Assembly: GCA_018907035.1 (NCBI GenBank)
Contig: JACCIC010000225.1
Span: forward strand, 372,001-436,000
Direction of reading: 5' to 3'
DNA from: Sycobia sp. Sy_11
Taxonomy: Eukaryota; Arthropoda; Insecta; Hymenoptera; Epichrysomallidae
Length of the DNA stretch: 64,000 bases
In this document: positions 51,020 to 62,636 of the stretch, one piece after another
How positions within the stretch are numbered: position 1 is the first letter of the stretch
Layout: every line of letters starts with the position of its first letter
Program-made: the position numbers and the translations under genes
The notes under the pieces: model-generated
Seen by the model: only the letters and a program-made list of their open reading frames with translations
Database searches by the model: none
Told to the model about the DNA's origin: nothing

Positions 51020-52466
51020 ATTCCGTGATAAACTAATATTTTATTGAGATTGCAAGTAAATTGTTTAACGATAAATAATAACTTTTTTAATATTTTAAAA
51101 GTCGAATACAAATAATAAATTACAATTATGAACACGATATTTCGAAGGCTCGTTAGAAAGAGTGTCGCTCAAGCGTTTTCAAACAGTTTTATTCGCCTTG
51201 GTTGCTATGGAGATGTTTTTACGATCTTTTTCTTCTTGTTATTTCTAAGTGAAATGTCTCCATAGCGATGAACAAATGAATACTTAATAAAATAGTTGAT
51301 AAATTAATAATAATTATATTCAATAATAATTTGGTGTAATTATATAACCCGCTCGCAACATTTCAATCCATTTAATTTTGACATCATTACAAATATATTT
51401 ATAACAAACAATGGAGTTTGGTCTTTGAATTTATTTAAATAAATCAAAACTAGTAACATGAATAAATTTTTTAATAACAAATTTTGACCTGAGCAGAGAC
51501 CAGAGAACAATAATTCAGCGCGTTCTCATACAGCGTCGTTTATAAACTACATTGCCCTCGACTCGGGGTCAAATTTCGGGCGATAAGCCTCACTCGCCGA
51601 TCGCAGCCCAAACTCTTGCGCTGCCTGACGGTCGAAAATCCCGAGGTGGCAAGCCGAACACGTCACCTGACTTTGAACTTCTCAATATTTTCTAAAAGCT
51701 AGAATGCGACCTATCTGATTATAAGTCCGCAAAATAGCTTTTTTAAAAAACATATTGGCAAGCTCCCGACACAACACGGATCATTGCTTTTAGGAAGCAT
51801 AACCTTTTAACCACTTTCGAAAATATCAAGAATTTTTCCGTAGCAAGTATTCGGGCACCTTATTTGTGATATCGTATAAAAGCTATTTTAAGAAAAATTC
51901 TTGAGTTTTCCCGTCACGGCACGGATCAATTATACACCTTAGTTGTACAAATAATTTGGCCTATAACAAGAGTTCGCTCGCGATCAATTATTGCAATTTT
52001 ATTCAACTTTCATTCTCTTTTAATAAAAGATCGAACTCAAGTTAATTTTAATCTTATTTAAAGAAACGAATAGCTATAATTTCCCAGTCTCTGCTGTACA
52101 TTAATTTACATAAATATATCGCCACATTATATTCGCATGCGGTGCCGCTTTGTCCGAAATTAATCTTTTTTTTTATATGTAAAATGCCTAATGTATAAAT
52201 CTACTATTATTTTTCAAAGGAAACTTCTTAAAATTTACAATCATTCAAACTATTATATAATAATAAATACGAATATAAAACTAGCTATAAGAAACTTATA
52301 ATATTTATATCTACATTAAATCTAAAATATAGCCTAAGACATATTATTTTTTTTTTATTTTAACTTATATCTACATATAAAATTACAAACTAAATAAATT
52401 TCTTATTTTTTAAAATATTACTTATAACATAACTCTCATTGGTTAAATTATCGTGTATTCGTAACA
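51020..52466 (-). repeat. 3' LTR of the BEL/Pao element
   Basis: It matches the right LTR over its length, and ends TCGTGTATTCGTAACA on the plus strand (so TGTTAC begins the LTR when read in the element's sense). It is about 450 bp longer than the other LTR. It contains a perfect GCTATGGAGAT hairpin at 51203-51266. Confidence 0.85.
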
Positions 52467-52880
52467 ATTCTCCCCCCCCCCCGTACAAAATTGAATAATT
52501 TTGTACTTTGTTTTTACCTATCAGCTTTATTATTTGACGTGTGGGACGAAGAAAATCTCCCTTCGCAGTGCGCACTTTTACCACGCATACTTCTTTATCT
52601 GCCCCAGGAAGCAGGCGAATTATTTCACCTTTATTCCAACAGTTTCGCGGTGCCTGCAAATCTATAATTAGCACCAGATCTCCTACACATAGAGGCTCGT
52701 CGTTTTCCGTCCATTTTTTACGTGGCATGATCGATGGTAAATATTCGCGAAGCCAACGTCTCCAAAACGCGTCCGCGTATGATTATGCTAATTTCCACTG
52801 CTTTTTTAAACACAAATTTTTTTAATCGAATTTACCTAGTTTAATATTTCCAGAGGACGTTCCTATTAAAAAGTGATTAG
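52390..52880 (-). pseudogene. BEL/Pao C-terminal domain (DUF5641-like)
   Basis: Starts FTPNHFLIGTSSG, then after stops RRWLREYLPSI, followed by an open piece with GDLVLIIDLQAPRNCWNKG and VCVVKVRTAKGDFLRPTRQI. This is the domain after the integrase in BEL/Pao polyproteins. Confidence 0.85.
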
Positions 52881-52889
52881 GAGTAAAGG

Positions 52890-53640
52890 CTACTCGATAT
52901 TTATTTCAAGCTCGCTTATTATAAATTTCATGAGTCTTGCGCCGAGTAACGCCGCTTGTAATTCTAGACGCGGTATAGTCACGGGCTTGAGAGGCGCAAT
53001 TCGGCTTTTCACCATTATAAGTGCTACACGATTCGATCCTACTTCTCGTTCATTGCGTAAATAAGCGACAGCCGCAAATGCAGTCAAACTTGCATCGCAA
53101 AATATATGAAGTTGCGCCTTATCGTCATCGAAACGTTTTGGTGTCAAGCAACGAGGTATACGCCATTCTTTTAAGTTTTCTAAATACTTACACCAATCAA
53201 TCCAATCAAGATATTCTTCGTCTCGCACCTTTTCATCCCATTCAATTCCACTAAGCCAAATTCTCTGCATTATAATTTTTGATTTTAAAGAGAAAGGTGC
53301 GAGAAGCCCTAATGGATCAAAAATCGACATGATTACTCGGAGCACTTCTGTTTTAGTCGGTTTCGTATTTCCCGATGAGATGTCGCAAAGAATTTTATTT
53401 AATTCTACATTAAATTTAAATTCATCATTGTGAGTATTCCAATGCAACCCTAGAACGCGTTCCTTTTCATTATCGTAGAGACGCATATTTGTACTTTGTG
53501 CTGTTTTATTAATAGGTAATATATTGCGCGCATTACTCGCCCATCCGTGCATCCAGAAATTTGCTTGAGCATTTATTTTTACAATATTATGAATCAATAC
53601 TAAAACTTCCATTTCTGATGTACAGCTAGATAAAAAATCA
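52890..53640 (-). pseudogene. BEL/Pao connection / RNase H region
   Basis: Contains RVLGLHWNTHNDEF, SIFDPLGLLAPFSLKSKIIM, LHIFCDASLTAFAAVAYLR and VTIPRLELQAALLGARL, the order seen in Pao-type polyproteins (peptidase A17 and RNase H domains). It stops at about 52890 where the next domain is lost. Confidence 0.85.
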
Positions 53641-54480
53641 TCCATGTTACTATTCCTTACAATACTTTTCGAAGCGTTCGGTAATACGTCTGCATGAATG
53701 CTTGCATTCTTATTTTTCGAAAATAGCGCTACACGGAGATGACTTAGCACCAAAAATCAGGCTCGCCATTTCATAAACATACGATACTTGTTTTCTGTTT
53801 CGATCACGCCATAAAAATCTTTGCGCGTCCCGATCAGCTTCTCTAACATTTACCCGCAACAGCATATCAGAAATATCGCCTTTGACTGCAACCTTGTACT
53901 GCCTAAATATAATAAATATTCCCGGCAAAAACTGCAATAAATCATGTCCAGCTTCAAGTTGGTCGTTTAAACTGACACCTGTAGTCTTTGCAGCGGCGTC
54001 AAATATCAGTCTTATATTATTCGGCTTGTTAACATTTAACACGCCAAAGTGCCGCAAATACCAAATATGCGAATGAACCAAGTTTTTATCTATTTTTTTT
54101 CGCATATCCGAGATCGATAAAACGTTGCATTTCACGATAATACAAATCAGCATATTTAACATCGCGATCTAACCTTCTTTCTAGCAAAAACAATCGTTTT
54201 CTTGCTGTGATTAAGCTATTAACGACCGGTGGCTTATCTTATTTCCATAGCAATCCTATTTCGTACAACTTTGCGATGTGACCACACGTTTTTTCGAGAG
54301 TCTCCTCGGTGCGATTTTGTTTACGTTTCATCAATGCGACGTCACTTACGCCTATTGCCTCTAAATTAAAATAATGACGTATTAAATCGTCTAATGAGTT
54401 ATCGCACTCGTCGAGTTCTTACATACTTAGTACGGACATTGTTTTAAATGTTTTCGGGTTAATACGCTTCAATCTCGAAA
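53640..54480 (-). pseudogene. BEL/Pao reverse transcriptase, broken
   Basis: The open part 54162-53710 has NIRLIFDAAAKTTGVSLNDQ, AVKGDISDML (first catalytic Asp), DAQRFLWRDR and MASLIFGAKSSPCSA. The MDDF motif (the YVDD equivalent) is in the next open piece at about 53650. Upstream of 54162 the frame is riddled with stops. Confidence 0.85.
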
Positions 54481-54573
54481 GAGGAGACGTCGGTCCATCC
54501 AGCCTAATAAACAACGTGATATCGCAAGTTGTGTATGCTTTATAGCTATCAGTTCACGCGTGGCTATTAGATG

Positions 54574-54945
54574 CTAATTATCCTGACCTATTAAAATCTG
54601 TACGCGTGGATTGTGATAAGATACTATACATTTTTCTTGTACGATTTCATCTAAAGTATTTAAAAAATTTTTCGAAATATCTTGAGACGGCAAATTAGGT
54701 TTGCTGATGAATATCGCACTTCGCAATGTACCTTCACCGAACGCGCCTATAATGTTTAATTGCAATGTTTCACAATTAGATATCAATTTTTTGCCATTTA
54801 TCCCATTCAAGGATATTTCTACAGGTGGACCGTGTGCCCCTATATCTACAGCTAAATCTTTATCCACGAATATAATTGTAGATCCCTCATCGAGTAGAGC
54901 ATACGTATCAGAAAAAATATTTATGCGAATTATTCGAACAGGCAA
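54574..54945 (-). pseudogene. BEL/Pao aspartic protease domain
   Basis: The open piece contains ALLDEGSTIIFVDKDLA, the active-site loop of the BEL/Pao protease, and ends with VQILIGQDN, the usual (I)LIG-D motif. Confidence 0.85.
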
Positions 54946-55044
54946 TATTTTTAATAAGACGCTCGTCGCCTCTAGTCAATTCTGCCTTGAATTTAGTTGC
55001 GAATCAGAAACTTTCAAAAGCGTTTTCATTTTACATTGAATTTT

Positions 55045-55265
55045 CACGTGAAAAAACTATATTGGCATTACAGTTGTGTAAAAGAACATGGTGATTTTTA
55101 TCACAGCGAGAGCATTTACCATTAGTGCAGTTAACCCGCAAATGCTCGGTCAACAAGCATCCATAGCATAAATTATGCTTCTTTGCTAGGTTCTATCGTT
55201 TGCTAATGGATTCCCGCATAAAAGATGCACACTGCGATGGGACATGAACTCCGCGCTCGCATATT
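55045..55265 (-). pseudogene. BEL/Pao zinc-knuckle region
   Basis: After a frame change at an A-run, the minus strand encodes CKICERGVHVPSQC, a stop, then CYGCLLTEHLRVNC and CSRCDKNHHVLLH, the Cys/His knuckles that follow gag in this family. Confidence 0.8.
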
Positions 55266-56444
55266 TTACATTTTTTTGTTATCTAAATTACGCTTATTTC
55301 TAAAAGATAAAGCATGCTTAGCTACATAAACATTTTTTGAAGTGTGCGCTTCTCTTCTTTGCATTACGCTTTTACGATATACAGTTGCATAAATATCATT
55401 ATCAAACAGACCGGCCGCGGTAGCTAACTCGGCTTCTTTATAGAGAAAATCACTCAGTTTATCTAAATCCGATTTCTCCTTGGACAAATCAGCAGCTTGG
55501 TGATTATATGCATATTTTAAAGCGGGCGGTAACTTGTTTCCAATGAATCTTATTAAATTGGGACTGTACAAATAGCCCATCAATTTAGAAGATTTAAAGG
55601 CTGTAGTCGCGTTCTTCAACATTGTCGCAAATCTAACTAAACTAATTTTTCCCGATTCAAGATCTGGTAATAATTTTAAATCCACAAAAATGTTCTCTGC
55701 TACAATATTTTTATTACCATAGTAAAGCTCAAAAGTACGCATGATTATAACAGGATCATGGCTAGTAGCAAGTAACGTGCTCACTAGTTCGCGAGCTTCA
55801 CCTTTTAACGCACTGAATAATCGCGCAACGTTCTCGCGATCGCTATACTTTCCGAGCTCGGACGAGAGCTCAAAAGCTTCCTTAAATTGAAGCCACTCTA
55901 AAGGCTCACCAGTAAACGATGGCAAATTTTTCGCTGTTGTTAAACGATTTACAAACTTAGAATCAGCCTCATTGAAAGAGGAATTTTGCAAAGCACTGAT
56001 TGTTCTTTCGAATGCATTCACAAGATGAAGAGTTGAATTCACATCATCGCACGCACGGTTAGATTCAAAATCTTTAACTAACCCCGTTGAACTATGTTAA
56101 TCGTCATCACTGTAAAGAGAGTCAGATCTTCGTTGCTCCTTGCTGCTGGAACTTGCAGCGTTTATGATTAACGATGCTGGCCGCTGCTCTCCTATAAGCT
56201 GCTGCTCTGCTGAAGACTGCGTCTGGTTCTCTGATACACCAGATGCAACAGCTTGCCGTGGTCGCGGCCAATACGACATCCTGACACTATTCTCTGCCAT
56301 ACGCTCCGATCGAACGCGCTGGCGAGTAGCCGTTCTAGAAATTGACTTCTCAGATACCTTGGACCGCTTTGCATTTGATGGACCTTCCGCTGAAGATGGA
56401 TTTTCTGTAGCACGAGTTTTCCTCATTGCAGAAGATAAAACCAA
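55266..56444 (-). pseudogene. BEL/Pao gag with one in-frame stop
   Basis: Two open pieces in the same frame, 56444-56097 and 56042-55266, are separated by one TAA at 56099-56097. The second has NLPSFTGEPLEWLQFKEAFE and LFSALKGEARELV, typical of the DUF1759 gag domain of BEL/Pao. The N-terminal piece is Ser/Arg-rich. Confidence 0.85.
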
Positions 56445-56529
56445 AATTCATTATTAGAATTGATATAAATTCACAACACAAGTTCTAACCTTCCGGGAAG
56501 TAATTCCTGGGTTTCGGCACCAATTTATA

Positions 56530-57527
56530 CCGTGATAAACTAATATTTTATTGGGATTGTAAATAAATTGTTTAACGATAAATAATAACTTTTTTAATAT
56601 CTTAAAAGTCGAATACAAATAATAAATTACAATTATGAACACGTTGATATTTCGAAGGCTAATCAGAAAGAGTGTCGCCTTGGTTGCTATGGAGATGTTT
56701 TTACGATCTTTTTCTTTTTGTTATTTATAAATGTCTCCATAGCGATGAACAAATGAATAATTAATAAAATAGTTGATAAATTAATAATAATTATATTCAA
56801 CAATAATTAGGTGTAAATTATATAACCCGCTCGCAACATTTCAATCCATTTAATTTTGACATCATTATAAATATATTTATAACAAACAATGGAGTTTGAT
56901 CTTTCAATTTATTTAAATAAATCAAAACTAGTAACTTGAATAAATTTTTTAATAACAAATTTTGACTTGAGCAGAGACCAGAGAACAATAATTCAGCGCG
57001 TTCTCATACAGCGTCATTTATAAACTACATTGCCCTCGACTCGGGGTCAAATTTCGGGCGATAAGCCTCACTCGCCGATCGCAGCCCAAACTCTTGCGCT
57101 GCCTGACGGTCGAAAATCCCGAGGTGGCAAGCCGAACACGTCACCTGATTTTGAACTTTTCAATATTTTCTAAAAGCTAGAATGCGATCTATCTGATTAT
57201 AAGTCCGCAAAATAGCTTTTTTAAAGAAAATATTGGGAAGCTCCCGTCACAGCACGGATCAATTATACACCTTAGTTGTACAAATAATTTGGCCTATAAC
57301 AAGAGTTCGCTCGCGATCATTATCGCATACGGAGCCGCTTTATCCGAGATTAATCTTTTTTTTTTATATGTAAAATGCCTAATGTATAAATCTACTATTA
57401 TTATTCAAAGGAAACTTCTTAAAATTTACAATCATTCAAAAAAAAAAAAACTAAATAAATTGCTTATTTCTTAAAATATTACTTATAACATAACTCTCAT
57501 TGGTTAAATTATCGTGTGTTTGTAACA
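56530..57527 (-). repeat. 5' LTR of the BEL/Pao element, with internal deletions
   Basis: Same sequence as the left LTR, but missing blocks near 57245 (after GGGAAGCTCCCGTCACAG), near 57322 and near 57440. It retains the GCTATGGAGAT hairpin (56686-56743). Confidence 0.85.
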
Positions 57528-57818
57528 AATACAAAAATGTTTAATGTAGTACATTTTATTTTATAATATTTATTTATTTAACTACGATCATCAGATTGTA
57601 ATAAAATTTAGGTTCACGTTAAAAGAAATTAACTTAATATTAAAATAATCTTAAGGACCATTGTAAATATCTAATCTATGTCTACGAATTTAATCGATCT
57701 AGAAAAAAAATTTCTTATTGTAGACTATAAACTTTATTAAAAAATTATTATTTTTTATATTGTTCGAGCATTTTCTATAATTATATATTTGGCACATAAC
57801 CACCTTATATAAAGATGA

Positions 57819-57919
57819 CAGAGAGAGAGAGAGAACGAGGGATAAAGAGAGATGAGAGAGGGAGAGGGAGTGAGAGAGAGAGAGAGAGCGAGAGAGGGGG
57901 GGAGAAAGAGAGAGAGATT
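57819..57919. repeat. (GA)n-rich microsatellite
   Basis: GA repeats with GGGA and GAGC interruptions. Confidence 0.9.
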
Positions 57920-58572
57920 TTCATTTACAGGAAGAAATAATATGTTCAAAAAATATCGAATGTGATGAAAACTTCATTTTGCCAGAAGAAAAAATCTAAA
58001 TTTACTAAACTCACACCTTTTTTAGGATACTAATCCCAAAGTTGGATATGATCTTTCAAAGGAGTTAATCTGGTATTGATAGTTTAAGGCAGTATTCTAC
58101 TTTAGACCCTCGAAAAAAACGCTATTTTTGTGAAATTTTTCTGAGAATGCTATTGAAGATATGGATGTAGGATTGGAAATGCTTAATAAATACACACTTG
58201 AATTACATAAAAAAAATTTTTTTATTTATTTTATATATTTTTTATACATGTAATGTATGGTCAAAGCCAACACCTCTGTCGTGGTCGTAAAATCTTGCCG
58301 ACGGATAGTCTGAAACAAAAAAATTAAATAGTTGTATGTTCAGTATGACTCCAGAAACTGATCTAACTAGAATATTTTATGTACGTGCAAAATCAACAAA
58401 ATGGCGACTACAATACGAAAGAAAAAATGGCTTTTTTCGTCTATTTTGCAATAAAAATATAGTTAAAATTCAAGTTTTAAGTTGATTGTAGGTAGAACGG
58501 TTGATACAAACATATAGAATATGTGTTCAACATTGCATAAGAATCGATTCAATAGTTTTTTAGTTTTCACGA

Positions 58573-59150
58573 TCACTCAGTCGAGCGACGGTTCTCTTGA
58601 ACGATGCACTGTTGGTTGCTCATATTAGCGTACTGCATGGCAGTTTGGCCGATTTTCAGACCCATAATTTTCATTATTTTCAAAAGTGGGCTGAATCCTT
58701 CATTAAAAATACAGGCAGCAGTGAGGCATGCAATTTTAACGATTTTTTTTCCATTATAGACATGCTTCGGTGCCATAGCCCAAACTGTTGAGTTGAAATA
58801 CTCATTGTTATTTTGAGTGTTTCGGCCCAAATATCTCTCCAGCAATTCCGTTTTTGTTAGATCTTCGGAAATCGATTTCAGCACCTCTTGTACGTAACCA
58901 GCAAGAGCTGGACGATGTTTATAATTCTTTAAAGCGTTGTTTGCTTCGGCCTTCTTATACTTGCACCAGCTGTCTGAACAGTACGTATGCTGTGGTTTGG
59001 AGGCTGTTGAGATTTTGTGATAATAGCCCAGATCTCGTTTCGCATGCCTTCTACTGAATTTGAATTCCTTTCAAGTGCAAGACTGTAGTTTTTAGATAAC
59101 TCCTTCATTAATTCGATACTTAGATCAGCAGTCTTCACTTTTTTAATCAC
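58573..59150 (-). pseudogene. Mutator-like transposase remnant
   Basis: Two pieces in different frames. 59150-58929 holds LERNSNSVEGMRNEIWAI. 58884-58573 holds TKTELLERYLGRNTQNNNE, WAMAPKHVYNGKKIV and IFNEGFSPLLKIM, then QENRRSTE before the stop. NTQNNNE, followed by W..APKH and FNEGF, matches the Mutator-like transposase domain (PF20700 type) found in insect genomes. At least one frameshift separates the pieces. Confidence 0.7.
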
Positions 59151-59236
59151 GACTTTTGGTTTCGAAATTATAAATTATAACTTTTAAATTATAAAGGGAA
59201 GGTAATATTGATAAGCAAAGGTATATATTTTGATGA

Positions 59237-59239
<3 letters not shown>

Positions 59240-59280
<41 letters not shown>
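59240..59280. repeat. (TA)n microsatellite inside the Mutator-like element
   Basis: About 20 TA units. Confidence 0.95.
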
Positions 59281-59281
<1 letters not shown>

Positions 59282-59804
59282 TGTAATGATTTACAATAGG
59301 GGAACAGCTGCTGCAGCGAACAAGGCCAGGTAGATGGCTTATTCGGCGCGCGCGCTGGACGGGTCGAAATAACGCGCTCAGGTAAGTGAAAAAGTAAAGT
59401 TAGACTACCTGAATCTTTCTAAAATTTTGAGCTAACATTCTTGAATATATTTAATTTCGAAAAATGTAAAAAAAAAAACATTTTTTTCAAAGTTGTAAAA
59501 TAGAATACTGCCTTAAGCAATCACTTTGAATTGATATTCGACAAAATTGCCACCTACTGACCGCAGATGGCATTGACTGCTAAGAAGTTAACTGCGCATA
59601 TACATGGTACTACTTTACTTTATCACAATTTATTATCCCCACAAAATTATAATACGTTGCTTATAATTTATGTGCACAAAATTTTATTGATTAAAGTGAC
59701 ATTATTTTCAATGCAAAATGTAGCCTACGTCATTACGAAGATACTGTAGAAAAATATATTTCGAATTTCAGAACAATTTATTACTATACTTTATACTATT
59801 GTTA

Positions 59805-60580
59805 TTGTTGGCCTGCACCCCTACTCGTTCCCCGTAGCAAGGGCTAAAGCATGACTCCAGGGCTATCTCTGTTCTTCAATATGGACTTCAGAGTGTCACT
59901 TTAAGCGCGTGGTCTAATGCTATTGAGGGGTTTCCAAGAAAGCAACGTCTACCGGATAGATCTGTACTACTACCTCCGGCCAATTTTTGATAAGCTTTTC
60001 CCATGTAAAGCGAGCGGCGATTCCATTCCTCTCTACCAGGCTCTATCCTTCAGAATGGACGCATAGACTTATATATTAAACCGCTCGCTTTAGGAATAGA
60101 GTTAAAGCCTAAACCAGAGTAAGAGAGCAATACAGGGAGTCGTGTTGTCTCTCACCTACAAGCGAAGAAGTGGAGGGGGGAGTAGGGGAACAGTAGCAAT
60201 AGAAATATACGTTTCTCCTATGGAGGATAGAGAGAAGGAGTAAAAACTCCGCTCGTTTTACACTAAAAAAGCTTATCATTAGTCGGAAATGGTAGTACAG
60301 ATTTATCCAGTAGATGTCGCTGCCATGGAAATCCCTCGATGGTTCTGCGTGCCACAGAAAAAAAAGCAAAAGCAAAAGCGAGTAAGGGAAAAAAAGATGC
60401 AAAAGTAGGGGAGCAGAAATTTAAATTTTCCCTCTCTCCACGCTCACTGCATACCGCCACTCTCTTTTTTCAAAGACCTACATTTGAATGAGAAATCTAA
60501 CAGGGTTTTATTGGTGTCTTACGACTAATTCTGTCCCGAAGTCCTGCCTCGTAATTTATTTTACTATACTCTATACCATA
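59805..60580. repeat. Palindromic repeat, copy A
   Basis: The block at about 59935-60065 (CCGGATAGATCTG, GATAAGCTTTTCCCATGTAA) is the reverse complement of about 60232-60350 (AAAAAAGCTTATCA, TACAGATTTATCCAGTAGAT). The part from 60290 to 60560 recurs in direct orientation at about 62860-63145. No protein is recognised. Confidence 0.65.
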
Positions 60581-60967
60581 GATTTATATATTACGCGGTT
60601 TGGGTACCCTGGAACACGATGGATATCTCACGTGGTTCGTGGTACACTGTTTTCGACTCACTTAATATATTTTCCAGAATGTTATTATCATGATTATAAT
60701 TTTTGTCAAATTTATCTGGTATGTTATTATCTTACAGAGCCTAATGCGAGTGTTAACAGTTATAAATTTTAAACAATTATCAAATACTGCACCTTCCATG
60801 CCACTATAACATAATAGGAAAATCTATTTGTAATTAATTATATAGACTATTGTTAATGTTTGAATTTAAATATATTTGTGATAAACAAATTAGAAGTATG
60901 AATATTGTAGACACAATTTTTCATATTAATATTTTCTCGATGAAAAGCATACAAAACTCAATAGATA

Positions 60968-61735
60968 ATAACATATAAATGATATATAATATAATTGAGA
61001 TTTTTAAAACAATTGTTTTAAACATAATTGATATATCTAGCAAAAATAAATTTTTTATATTGTATATGCTTTTGTTTGAAGACAGCAATTTTATGAGAAA
61101 AATTATCTGTCGGTCATTATTTGTCCTCGCAAAATTCTTATTTCATTAAATTCTACAATACACTCAAGATCATTTACATCTATTTTTATCACTGCAATAA
61201 TTTGGAATATACCCCAGCTGAAGCAATGAAAAGTACATTTCGCCTAACAAACGTGTACAAAAAATCATTCGAAAGCGCGAGCTTCACACTGCAGTTGGAA
61301 ACTTGCAGCTTCAATTCCAGATTGTTGAAGTGATAAAAATTAATGTCAATGAACTTGTATATATTGTAGAATTTAATATAATAAGAATTTTACAAGGAAA
61401 AATGACGATCGATGGGTAAAACTGCAGTTGAAGACGTGCTCTCCAGTGCACTTATTTACGCTTCTGTTACGCGGAACGTACTTTTCATTGCGTCAGCTGA
61501 AATCTATTCCAGATTGTTGCAGTGATAAAACTTGATGCAAACGAACTTGTAGGAAATGAAGAATTTAATGAAATAAGATATGTAAAATATATAAAATATA
61601 GAATAACATATAAATGATATGTGATATAATTGAGACTTTTGAATAAATTGTTTTAAACAAAATTGGTGTATCTACCAAACACTAACTTTTATATTGTTTA
61701 TACTTTTGATTTAAGACTGCAATTTTATGAATTAA
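60968..61735. repeat. Direct duplications flanking a small inverted repeat
   Basis: About 60968-61100 and 61603-61735 match (ATAACATATAAATGATAT, TTGTTTTAAACA, GCAATTTTATGA). So do about 61315-61390 and 61505-61580 (ATTCCAGATTGTTG, AGTGATAAAA, GAACTTGTA). CAGCTGAAGCAATGAAAAGTAC near 61216 is inverted near 61475. Confidence 0.65.
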
Positions 61736-61744
61736 TTATAAGAG

Positions 61745-62365
61745 TAAAACTACAAAAAAAATTTGATCAACGAGTTTGCTTGAAATTTTGTGTTTCCAAT
61801 GGAATTACGGCTCCGGAATCATTGAAAATGTTACAGAAGTGTTTTAGAAAGTCTACTTTATCACGAACGTAAGTACTTGAGTGTCACGAAGCATTCAGTG
61901 AAGGTCGTGAAGTCATCGAAAACTTGCCTCATGCAAATCGCCCATCCACCGAAAATCAAGGTGATGCTCATCGTTTTTTTCCAATTACCATGCGGTGGTT
62001 CACCATGAATTCGTTCTAGGAGGTCAAACGGTCAATAAGGAGTACTACTTGGCCGTTTTGAGGCGTCTACGTAAAGCAGTTCGTCGTAAATGACCGGATT
62101 TCTAGGCAGACAATTCATGGTTTTTTCACCACGATAATGCGCCAGCACACCCCAGCATGATTGTGTCTGATTTTTTGACAAAACACGAAATGAAAGTCAT
62201 CGCTCAGCTACCGTATTCGCCAGATTTGCCTCCCTGTGACTTTTTCCTCTTTCTGAAACTCAAAAATCCGCTTCGGGGAACGCACCATGAGTCCATAGTC
62301 AATATCGCCAGACAAACTTTTGGCGTCGTAAACAAACAGCTAACAAACACGCACTAATGGAAATA
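61745..62365 (+). pseudogene. Mariner transposase, internally deleted (second lineage)
   Basis: N-terminal part: FDQRVCLKFCVSNGITAPES, a stop, then VLECHEAFSEGREV and NRPSTE. A deletion then removes the middle including the first catalytic Asp. It resumes at VNKEYYLAVLRRLRKAV, FFHHDNAPAHPSMIV (second Asp) and PYSPDLPPCDFFLFLKLKNP (third Asp). Two stops lie between. The style differs from the 38.7 kb mariner. No terminal repeats were identified. Confidence 0.85.
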
Positions 62366-62636
62366 TGACACTCAAATTTCACACGGACATCAAGAAAGGT
62401 TGTACCAATATAGGAAAAAATAATGTTACCTATTCAGTTTACACGCGGAATTGGAATGCACCAGTCTGGCTCAAATTTGATTATATTGTACATATTTGGG
62501 TCCCTGGCGTTACCACATCCAGATTAGATGCCACAGCGGACGGTCACTCTGCTCTTCAACACATTCAAAGGAATAATTGAAACTAATTTTCAGACGAGGG
62601 TAAATTGGTCATTAAAATATATCGCTGACTCCGGGA

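Larger units (their letters stand above)
51020..57527 (-). mobile_element. BEL/Pao LTR retrotransposon, decayed, integrase core missing
   Basis: LTRs at about 51020-52466 and 56530-57527 enclose gag (DUF1759-like), zinc knuckles, an aspartic protease, reverse transcriptase, an RNase H/peptidase-A17-type region and a C-terminal DUF5641-like domain, all on the minus strand in BEL/Pao order. Next to the 5' LTR, TGGTGCCGAAACCCAGGA (minus strand) is a good primer-binding-site candidate. The integrase core expected between RNase H and the C-terminal domain is absent. Stops and frameshifts in gag, zinc knuckle and RT make it non-autonomous. ATTAC before the left LTR and AATAC after the right one may be a worn target-site duplication. 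Confidence 0.9.
58084..59516 (-). mobile_element. Mutator-like DNA transposon with terminal inverted repeats
   Basis: The plus strand begins TTAAGGCAGTATTCTACTTTA, and the other end, read in reverse complement, is TTAAGGCAGTATTCTATTTTA with further similarity (CGAAAAAAACG against TGAAAAAAATG). Inside, the minus strand encodes two transposase remnants. No exact target-site duplication was seen. A (TA)n tract lies at 59240-59280. Confidence 0.75.

Noticed and set aside
57819..57919. Open frame rich in Ser/Leu/Pro over GA-rich DNA
   Set aside because: Microsatellite artefact.
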